Below are positions 10,654-20,300 of a stretch of DNA of 33,385 bases, one piece after another (position 1 is the first letter of the stretch; each line of letters starts with the position of its first letter). Both the position numbers and the translations under genes were made by a program. Below the pieces are notes generated by a model. The model saw nothing but the letters and a program-made list of their open reading frames with translations. It did no database searches and was not told the DNA's origin. This stretch comes from Saprospirales bacterium (GTDB lineage Bacteria > Bacteroidota > Bacteroidia > Chitinophagales > JADJOU01), in contig CANESS010000009.1 in assembly GCA_947441115.1 (NCBI GenBank), positions 1 to 33,385 of the forward strand, read 5' to 3'.

Positions 10654-10710
10654 CGGCAAGTGGTCAATGGGCAGTGGGCAGTTATTCCGAGGACAAATAC
10701 TTTAAATTTA

Positions 10711-11730
10711 GTGAGATTCTTGATTCTTATAATTTCTATTATTCTAAGTGATAGTTATTGCTACGGACAAGACCTTCATTTCTCACAATACTATCGCACC
10801 CCTATTTTTCTTAATCCAGCGAATACCGGCGCAATGGAAGAAGATGTGCGCGTAATGGCTATTGCAAGAAATCAGTGGGCGACTATCCCTGTAAATTACA
10901 ACTCTATAGGCGTAAGCGCTGACATGAATTTTCCTTTTAAACTCACCAAAGATAAATTCGGGTTGGGTATTCAGCTACTAGCAGATAGAGCAGGAGATTC
11001 TAAGTTTACCACTTTTCAAGCTACTGGCTCAGGGGCTTATCACTTGGTCACTTCAGGTCGCAATTTCATGATACTATCTATTGGGGCCAATGTAAATTAT
11101 ATACAGCGAAGCTATAATCCTGAATTGTTAAAATTCCCCGAACAGTTTAATGGAGACTATTTCGATCCCAGCCTGCCAGTCACAGAGCAGTTTGACAGGC
11201 TCAATCTTGGCTTTTTTGATTTTGGATTAGGCCTGAACTATCAGCAAGTCATACAGGAGCAACATATCATAGCTATAGGTAGCTCTATGCAACACCTCTT
11301 ATCTTCAGAGCAAAATTTTTTAAGAAAATCTACCAATACCCTACTCCAAAATAGAATCAATCTATATATCAATGGTGAATTTAAACTAGGAAAAGGTTAT
11401 AGTTTTATTCCTCTCTTTTTCTATCAGCACCAAGATAAAAAATATGAAATAGTACTAGGTGGTGGATTAGGTATAAATCTAGCACCAAAGAGCAATGAAC
11501 GCAATAAAATTAAACTAGGGCTAGGCTATAGAGCAGGCGATGCTCTCATCCCATGGGTGCAATACGAAATTAAGCGCTCTTCATTTCAGCTCAGCTATGA
11601 CCTCAATAACTCACCCCTACAGATAGCGAGCAATAGCTATGGGGGATTAGAACTCTCTTATGGCTTTCTACTTCGTACCCGCGACCAGAGAGAGCGATAC
11701 TATGATTTCTGTCCTTTTATTTGGTTTTAA
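10711..11730 (+). CDS. PorP/SprF family T9SS outer-membrane protein
   Basis: QDLHFSQYYRTPIFLNPANTGAMEEDVRVMAIARNQWATIPVNYNSIGVSADM is the PorP/SprF signature. The ORF track starts at GTG 10660; an in-frame GTG at 10711 directly precedes the signal peptide VRFLILIISIILSDSYCYGQ and is my preferred start (uncertain). Confidence 0.9.
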   Translation: MRFLILIISIILSDSYCYGQDLHFSQYYRTPIFLNPANTGAMEEDVRVMAIARNQWATIPVNYNSIGVSADMNFPFKLTKDKFGLGIQLLADRAGDSKFTTFQATGSGAYHLVTSGRNFMILSIGANVNYIQRSYNPELLKFPEQFNGDYFDPSLPVTEQFDRLNLGFFDFGLGLNYQQVIQEQHIIAIGSSMQHLLSSEQNFLRKSTNTLLQNRINLYINGEFKLGKGYSFIPLFFYQHQDKKYEIVLGGGLGINLAPKSNERNKIKLGLGYRAGDALIPWVQYEIKRSSFQLSYDLNNSPLQIASNSYGGLELSYGFLLRTRDQRERYYDFCPFIWF

Positions 11731-11946
11731 AGAATAATTAAAACTATGGTTTCAAGCCAAGAAAGCCACAAGATTAATATATAGAACATTATATCTATAT
11801 TGAATGTAAAATAAATAACTGTACTTTAACTGCGAATCTATTTAATACTTCCTACAATAAGAGAATAAAGATTGACGGAAAACTTATAACTCTACACAGA
11901 TTATTATATATTACCTAAGGACTTTACACAGATTTCTGGACACTCT

Positions 11947-12135
11947 CACTGCATCAAAGCGCCCACTAACTTTCACATCGCCTCCACTAACTTCTACAAA
12001 GCTTCCACTAACTTCATCAAAGCTCATAGTATCTGCTTCAAAGCGAATATTAACTTCATCAAAGCTTCCACTAACTCCATCAAAGCGAATATGAACTTTA
12101 TCGAAGCTCAAAGTACCAGCATCAAAAGAAATATT
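11947..12135. repeat. imperfect tandem repeat, 21-bp period, 9 units
   Basis: Manual alignment of contiguous 21-mers, e.g. aacttctacaaagcttccact, aacttcatcaaagctcatagt, aacttcatcaaagcttccact, aactccatcaaagcgaatatg, aactttatcgaagctcaaagt. Confidence 0.9.
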
Positions 12136-12176
12136 AAGAAAAAGATATAAATATTTAATGGACTGGAAATAAAAAA

Positions 12177-12206
12177 CCCTCTGTGAGATTGCTCTATCAC
12201 AGAGGG
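12177..12206 (-). terminator. intrinsic terminator of the 22179-12229 operon, possibly bidirectional
   Basis: Perfect 10-bp stem CCCTCTGTGA / TCACAGAGGG with a 10-nt loop, flanked by A6 on the plus strand (a T-tract for minus-strand transcripts), just downstream of the stop at 12229. Confidence 0.85.
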
Positions 12207-12228
12207 CTTTAAATGAACTGCTGGGCGG

Positions 12229-12852
12229 TCATGATTTCCTATTGGTGAAGGAAAGGGATTTGACCTGTGCATATTCAGGGCTAGTGGTGCCGAAGATAGA
12301 ACGGACGTAAAGCTTGACTGCCATGGCTATGTCATAGAGACCAGTCTCTTTTTTATAGAGGACCTTATCTCTGTCGATACGCGTATTGCTGATAGCTGCC
12401 ACGGCTATGGCCACTTTGTTGTTCTTGTCTAGCAAGTCCGTCACATAACTATCCAAATATGCGATTTTGAGGTCGTTTTCGTTTGGTGCAAAAGGGCTAG
12501 TCGCCCAATCAGAGCCATAACTCAAACTATCGCCACCTTCTATCAATCTATGTTTTCCATTGAATATTTTAGACCCATTAGAATAAAGTATTAGACTATC
12601 ATTTTTATCGAATAACTGTACATTACATGCTCCAAGACTGAGAGAATAGCCAAATCTAGTAAGAGTAATTGGATTGTTTTTAAAATTTAAAATTGTCGAT
12701 CCATGTTGTGTTATGTAAAAGTCTGTATCGGGTGTTGAGGTATCCTTTTTAAATTCTGTCTGATAACCAATATACCAAATTTTAGGATTAACCACTTGAG
12801 CGTGGCTAATCCAAAATAAATTGATAAATAGTAAAACTACAATTAATCTCAT
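12229..12852 (-). CDS. chimeric hypothetical protein: N-terminal paralog of the 511-aa T9SS protein fused to an unrelated C-terminal tail
   Basis: Residues 1 to about 120 align with the upstream gene (QVVNPKIWYIGYQTEFKKDTSTPDTDFYI...GSKIFNGKHRLIEGGDSLSYGSDW). After that comes NENDLKIAYLDSYVTDLLDKNNKVAIAVAAISNTRIDRDKVLYKKETGLYDIAMAVKLYVRSIFGTTSPEYAQVKSLSFTNRKS, with no T9SS sorting domain. Confidence 0.75.
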   Translation of the reverse strand: MRLIVVLLFINLFWISHAQVVNPKIWYIGYQTEFKKDTSTPDTDFYITQHGSTILNFKNNPITLTRFGYSLSLGACNVQLFDKNDSLILYSNGSKIFNGKHRLIEGGDSLSYGSDWATSPFAPNENDLKIAYLDSYVTDLLDKNNKVAIAVAAISNTRIDRDKVLYKKETGLYDIAMAVKLYVRSIFGTTSPEYAQVKSLSFTNRKS

Positions 12853-14388
12853 TTACTTTCTTATTTCAATACGCCTAACCACTTCGTCAGAGTATTTATA
12901 ATCTGTAAATTTTATAAAATAGTATCCATTTGACAACCTTGATAAATCAATATCATGTGCAGTATTCCCATAAACTAATTCTTTACCAAGTATATCATAG
13001 ACAACATAATGAATTGGTCTGATAAATTTAACACCTTTAATGGTACATTTATCTAAAACAGGATTCGGATAGACCTCAATCCTTTCTAACGAATTATCCG
13101 TAATTCCACTCTCTCCACACTTATCTGCCACTGCGCCGAGTTCGTAGTTAGGGTGTTTAGGTAAACCACCAACAAATGTTAGTAATTTGATAGCGTGTTG
13201 TTTAAAATTGCATAAAATACCTGTATCGTTTGGATTTTCGATGACATGCAGAAAACGTGTAGTTTCGGTTGTACTCATGTATATCTTTCCATCATGTGCA
13301 ATTTGGATGACACCTAAATCTGTTGGGATACCTCCAGATTGTCCACTTGGTGTATCGGTATAACCATCGTAATTAGCTATTTTGCGCAGTTTCAATCCAT
13401 TGAAAATATCTGCTTGGTAATATTTATTTCTATTTCCTAAATAGAGTAGCCTACTGTTCGGCGAAAAGCCTCCTGCTCCAGCATAAATTATGGTATCACT
13501 TGTAGGAATAGTAATAACTCTTCTATTTGTTAATCCTCCATTGCAACGGTTAAAATCAAACAATTCTACTCCTAAATGAGTAAATGAAGCAAACATTGAA
13601 CCATCCCAACTAAATTGATTTGTAAAATTCCCTCTCTCTGCATTCCAATCTACTAAATCCCAACCTGATACTAAAGGTTCTGAATGAATTTTAATGCCGT
13701 TGCTATCCAATAGCATGACTATAAAATTTTTCTTTCCATACTCACGAGTAATTATCCACCAGTCTCTTCCATTCCCATGTTTACAGGCGGTTATTGCCTC
13801 TCCTAATTCTCCACTTTTTAGTGCTATTTCTTTTTCTATAACTATTCCTTTACCGCCATTCAAACTCAGATCAACTAAAGAATATACAAGTTTTGGGTTG
13901 TTATTAAAATCACGACTAATAAAAATAGAAATAAAATAATACTGAGCTTCATTTTTGATACTCGGAAGAGCTATCATGGGATTTTGATATGACCCAATTA
14001 AAAAGTGCCCATAATAATTACCGGCAAATATACTTGTACGCCAATCAGAACCATAACTCAGACTATCTCCCCCCTCTACCAATCTATGTTTTCCGTTAAA
14101 TATTTTAGAACCATTAGAGTAAAGTATAAGGCTATCATTTTTATCATACAGTTGTACATTACAAGCTGCAAGACTCAAGGCATATCCAAATCTAGATACA
14201 CTAATTGTACTAGATTTAAAATTAAGAATAGTCGAACCATGTGGTTTAATATAAAAAGCAGTATCTGGGGTTGATGTATCTTTTTTAAGGTCTGATTGGT
14301 ATCCAACATACCAAATTTTTGGATTAACCACTTGTGCATGGTTAATCCAAAAACTTAATAAAAAAATGAAACTTATTATATACTTCAT
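12853..14388 (-). CDS. secreted protein with T9SS type A sorting domain, probable beta-propeller-like body
   Basis: Signal peptide MKYIISFIFLLSFWINHAQ; C-terminal domain ERIEVYPNPVLDKCTIKGVKFIRPIHYVVYDILGKELVYGNTAHDIDLSRLSNGYYFIKFTDYKYSDEVVRRIEIRK. Confidence 0.88.
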   Translation of the reverse strand: MKYIISFIFLLSFWINHAQVVNPKIWYVGYQSDLKKDTSTPDTAFYIKPHGSTILNFKSSTISVSRFGYALSLAACNVQLYDKNDSLILYSNGSKIFNGKHRLVEGGDSLSYGSDWRTSIFAGNYYGHFLIGSYQNPMIALPSIKNEAQYYFISIFISRDFNNNPKLVYSLVDLSLNGGKGIVIEKEIALKSGELGEAITACKHGNGRDWWIITREYGKKNFIVMLLDSNGIKIHSEPLVSGWDLVDWNAERGNFTNQFSWDGSMFASFTHLGVELFDFNRCNGGLTNRRVITIPTSDTIIYAGAGGFSPNSRLLYLGNRNKYYQADIFNGLKLRKIANYDGYTDTPSGQSGGIPTDLGVIQIAHDGKIYMSTTETTRFLHVIENPNDTGILCNFKQHAIKLLTFVGGLPKHPNYELGAVADKCGESGITDNSLERIEVYPNPVLDKCTIKGVKFIRPIHYVVYDILGKELVYGNTAHDIDLSRLSNGYYFIKFTDYKYSDEVVRRIEIRK

Positions 14389-17300
14389 CTATTTAATTAC
14401 TTGAATATGTGATTTAAAAACAATTTCCTTTTCATCTACTATTCTCAACATATAGATTCCTTCAATCCATGTATTTGTATTTATTACGTGGCGGTTTGTA
14501 TTCATATATTTTGACTCCCGATACAATTCTCTACCCAATACATCTGTGACTATGAATGTCAAATCTAAATCAGGAATATAGCTTAGATGAATATTGGTCT
14601 TATCAGAAGTAGGATTTGGGAATAGACTAAAGCTCAGTTGTCTTTTCTGACTGACTGGTTCGTATTTAATAGGTTTCAATGCTTTGAGCGTGATACCTAA
14701 TGGCGCGCAGAGGATAGAATCATTGTAAATGGTAGTATCTCCTCTCGACCATAGTATACCTCTACTGCGATAAACTCCATCTAATTGTTCAAATGGACAT
14801 CGATTAGCTAGTGAAGTGTATGTTTGAATTTGAACATTATTGAGAACAGTCTGTCCTTGTCCATAGGTTTGATAGTAGATAGCCAAAAACACATTGCGTA
14901 AGGAATCAGAAATACATTCTGGTATTATGGAATCCGATATTATTTGAATTTGCTGTATCTCTGACTGATAGGCAGTATCGGCATGTGCTAATAGGTTTCT
15001 GAATAGGGTGTCTTGTGTCCATATCCACGAGCGAAGCTGTGTTCGCGCCTGCTTTATGGAAGCCAAACTAATGGAATCTATCGCTTTTTTATACGCACTA
15101 TCTAAGCTATATAGTTCTTCCCATGCACTATCAATAGCAGTTTTTAGTTGAATAACTTGTGTAGCGTAAGCCTGTGCGGCGTGATAGGCATTTCTATCTA
15201 TCACATTGATTTGTGTAAATTCATTTATAGAGCCATCTTCCATCTGAGCTAAATAATCTCTAAATATAGAGGTATCTCGGAGTTCAAATTCATAAGGTTT
15301 GATTTTATCATAAAGGTCTTTTCTGTACTGCCATGTGAGCTCAGGCTCAAAGTCTCCAAAGACCATATTATTTATCAATATAGCTGTATCGGTCGTCGTC
15401 ATTTCTATCCCGAATACAGGTTCTGTATTTTTTCCTATAGGTCTGAAACCTCCTCCTCCATCTTTAACTATAATATCACCCTTATTTCCTATGGGAACAG
15501 AAACCCATCCACCTGTGCTTGCAAAAGGACTGCAATTGTTTGTTTCTACTCCATTAGGATTAGTTAAGAAAAACCACCACTGGTTAGTTGTTGCATTTGG
15601 AAATCTTGGATTAGGTAAATACTGAGATGAAAAATTACTATAATAAAAAGTTGTTGGTCTAGCTTGATTACTCTGCGCTTCTCTAAAACAAGTACCACTA
15701 AATGTATTCCCTGCCCAGTAGTGGTCTTTGAGTGTAGAAAGTGTATCGAGTCGTAATCCTAGTCGGTGATTTCTAATGTTATTCTTTGACCAAGTAGAGG
15801 CATCGCAGTTTCCAAAAAATCGTACGCCATTGAATACACTATCGAGTAAATTACAGCTAAACGAACCAGTCGTATTCTCATAATACTGCCCTATAGGAAG
15901 GCTCGGCGTACCAAAGGCAGAAAATCCATAGGTAGGAGAAAATCCCTTGACCGTGTTTTCCTTGTCTATAATATTACCACAGTTGTAATAGTGAATCCCA
16001 TAGCGCATCGCATTGGTCGTGAATCGACAGTTATTGCCCTGCACTCTGACCAATTGATTCTTAGACGCTGTAGGATAGTTGAGTAGATAAATTCCACGAT
16101 GTGCATCGCCTTTTATGATATTATTTTCGACATAGAGAGAACTTTGGTCAAAACTTAAGGTATTTTTCAGAGCTCTGACACTATGTGTTATCACATTGGA
16201 AAATGTATTCTGCTCCACTACTGCCGAAAATCTATCTAATGAATTGTCAATAATATCCACCCCTACATACGCAGGTTTTGTGCTTCCTTCAAACTTACAG
16301 TTTTTGACAGTCAGAGTCTTATTGAGTATATAGCTATGATTGACTTCTGTTACCACGCCATAAGTGACTCCACTGAAGTAAACACCCGACACATTTGTAT
16401 TTTGGTGCTCGGTCGTATAGATACCATTGAGTACATTGCTGATATGAGGAAGTGCATTGGACGAATAACCGCCAAAAATCAAACTACCTTTTTGAGTAAA
16501 CCTATTTCCTTCGGCATAGACCGCATATTCTCGAATAGGTGTAGAAGCCTTATACAGCATATCTCTAAACAGAGTATTATAGACATAGAGTTCAGACCCG
16601 TAGGCAAGAATTCCATTATTCATATTCTCAAAAATATTAGAGGCTGCGTTACCATGACCTAATTGAAGTGTTCTCGTATTTTCAACTATGATACCCGCCA
16701 GTGGCACACCATAGGCTGTGGAAGTGGATACAGTTGGTCTAAATTTGGTGTATTGATTGAGTACTATTCCGTTATATGGAATCTTGACCTTACCAGTAGT
16801 TTGGGTGGTTCCTGAACCTCTAAATTTATTGCCATGAATTGATAGGTAGGTAGGTAAGATTATAGACTTAGGAAATGGCGTACATACATTGATATCGTCG
16901 CCAAATACATGTAAACCGATAAGATTATCTTCAAATAAATTATTAGTAATTGTAGGAATCATCGAACGTCTTATCTCTAATCCTTTATAGCAGTCTCTAA
17001 TTTCGTTATTCGTAAAATTGAGATTAAACCCAAAAACATTTCCATTATTACTACATTCTCTAATAGTTATACCATGTGCCAATTTAGTGCCACAAGTATA
17101 AATTAAATTATTAAGCATAGTGAGGTTATCGACTGAATTTCCATTGCAGTCAGATGGTACATCTATTCTTGCTCCTTCATCTAATACAATGTTGCAATAA
17201 CGAAAATCTGTATTAGAGTTTATAGTAAATGTCCCTTTTATTTTGATACTTTGCTTGGATAGGTTGGTCGAACTCAATCTTCCTGTACTGATAGCCGAAT

Positions 17301-20300
17301 TTATGTCCGCAAATCCATTGCCCCCATATCCATCGCCTAGTTTGAGGAAGGAGTCGGGGTGCGGTATCTGCGAAAGTATCCGTTGACAACCGCTCGGTTC
17401 AGTTATCGTCACCGTATATTTGGTAGATAGATTGGTTACTTTTATCATCGGTGTCGTAGCTCCTGTACTCCATTGATAAGTTGCCGATGAATTTCCTGCA
17501 AGGATAATGGCCTTCAAGGTAGAAGTATCGCCTGCCAGACAATTTGATTTTACCTGAATATAGGCATCTAATATACTTGGATTGGGGTCAGAACGTAATG
17601 TTGTTGTATCATAGGTAATGCAGCCAGTAGAATCAGTTATGGCTACAATATAAGTGCCAGGGGTTAAATTTGTTCTAATAGAATCTCCCCAAACTAATTG
17701 ATCATCCCAAATGAATGTATATGGAGGTGTACCCGAAGTAGGGTCTATCTGAATACGGTTAAATCCGCAATAGGTTTGATAAACTCCCTTATCTATCGTT
17801 ATCGGATTTTCAAAAATGTTCGTTATGGCTATACTATCAAAACAACCTATAGAATCAAAAATCCAAAAACTATATGTCCCAGTCGGGGTCAAACTATCTC
17901 GTACTCGAGAGGTATCACCACCTATCCATTGTATATTGACTTGTCCATGACCAGTTAAGGGGAATATCGTCACCGTGGCTAAATTGGTTATACAGTTAGC
18001 ATCTTTTAATAGACTGAATTGGATAGGGTCTAGGTCTCGAGGAACATAAAATGTATCTTCAATTACACAGTTGATGCTATCTGTAATCCTCACCGTGTAG
18101 AATCCTGAATCAATGTTTATGAGATTTTGAATTGTATCTCCTGTACTCCATAGGTATCTAAAGGGGGCAGTACCTGTAGGTTGCAAATAGATAGCTCCTG
18201 AATTCGCAAAGCACAAGGTAGATAATATAGAGTCTCCACTTTTTAAAGACGTGTCGGGAAGGGAGTTTATCACAAAACTATCAGCTTTATTACATCCAAA
18301 AGTATCGGTCACCGTGACTTTATATGTCCCTGTGGGTAAATTGGTTCTATCCTTCGCGGTACTGGCATTTGACCATAGATAAGTATAGAAATTATTATAT
18401 CCTCCACTTGGGTTCAACACAATACTCCCCGAAGTTAATCCACATTGAGGATGAACAAGAGTTGGATTTAATTGGATATTAAACTGTATAGTGGTTAAAG
18501 TCGTGGTGTCTTTTAATTCACATCCATTATTATCTGTCACGGTGAGATAATAAGTGTTGGCATTTAATCCTGTTCTGTTCAATGTAGTAGCTCCACCATT
18601 CCATAAATAACTATGTGGGGCTGTACCTCCATTGGATGCGACTGATATACTTCCATTGATAGCGGTGCAAATTGGATGTTTAACTGTTTTATAAAGTATC
18701 AAAGTATCCATAATACGATTGACTACCTTGGTGTGAACCTTCGTACAACCAATTGAATCGGTCACCGTCACCGTATATGTCCCATTCGTTAACCCAGTTC
18801 GGAAAGAATCGGTCACAGAGCTTGCTCCGCTCCATGAGTAGGTATAAGGTTTGACTCCGTTCCTTGGGGTGACATAAATACTACCAATATTGGCAACACA
18901 GCGTGCATGGGTCACTGTATCCGTGACGATAAGTGCCGTATCAAAGGCTCTGGAACTAGCAACAGAACTACATCCATTTTGAGATATTTTCACGCCGTAG
19001 AGTCCGTTACTTGTCGCTAAATGGCTAGCAGAATTTGATCCTACATTTGTGCCATCTTTCTGCCATTGATAAGTATATGTTCCACTTGGATTGGTAATCA
19101 CTGCTTGCAAAGGAATATTGTTTCCACACCATATCGCAGAAAGTGGTTTTATTGTAGCGACAACTGGACTACCTGAAGACGTATCGTTTAGGTTTAGTGA
19201 GGTTTGCGCTTTAAAGCATGGGTTGGCGATGGATTTAATCTGAGCTTGGGTCGGTATCTTACAATTACTCTTCACGACAGCTGTCGTACTAAATTGAATA
19301 AAGCTCGGTGAAGTAATACTAAAAGCAGAATCTAGGGAAATTTGGTAGGATAATAGCTGACCATTCAATGTAGGACCTGATTGATACTGTATAGGAATTA
19401 GTTGACTAGGAAACGTGTCGGTAAATAAAATATCGGATACGGCTAAAGGGGAAATATTACTTACTACATAAGTGAAGATAATAGTATCACCAACTATGGG
19501 ATTGGGTTTATTGACCGACTTTGTTACCGTGATATCATGATTCTTTGGAAAGACCTTAACCCAATCCGAAATCTCCGATACACAATAAGCATTGCAAGAA
19601 TAGCCTGCTGTAATTGTATGACCTCTATCGGTGGCTACCTTAGTATAGTCTATCGTATATTTTAGTTTGAGTGTATCGCAAATGGCATTGGATATTGCGC
19701 CTGAGGGTATTTTGTATCGACCTGTAGCATTAAAGTCACTTCCCGAAGCAATCGTAAATCCATACGGTAGATTGACTTGCACGATAATAGAGTCAGAATT
19801 GACCCCTATGCTATTCTCTAAACAAACATAGTATTCTATTGTCTGGGTGGTATCGTTGCATGGTATCAAACTATGTGGATTAGAAGCTATGACTGCTCGT
19901 GTAGCCAATGAATCATAAATTTCAAAATTGTCGAAATAACAATAATGCTGAAGTATGTTAGGCTCTGCTGTGTCCAAGGCTACATCAGACATGATAATCA
20001 CATCCGTAAATGAATCTCCAGCTTTAGGCAATGCAATAGGGATAGAATAATAGGCCCAGGTATCAGAGGTAATATCCAAAGTACCTAGGGTGTCGCAGAA
20101 TTGCGCACACGTGCGAACCCCGCCAACTAATGGACGTATAGGATTAGGGGGTGGCTGTGGCAAGGTATCATCAGCCACTGCTATCATTTTAAAATTAGAA
20201 GCACACCCATTAAATACTTTGGCGAGAAATTTTAATTTGAGTCGCTTAGTAGTATCGTGATAAATAGGTTTTTTTAGTTTGAAATGAAAACCCTCTGTAT

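Noticed and set aside
11947-12135. Possible CRISPR array
   Set aside because: Units are contiguous 21-mers with no unique spacers and no cas genes nearby; it is a simple tandem repeat.
12229-12852. Plain truncated pseudogene of the 511-aa protein
   Set aside because: The frame is intact and ends in a coherent, different C-terminal sequence followed by a strong terminator, so a chimera fits better than simple truncation.
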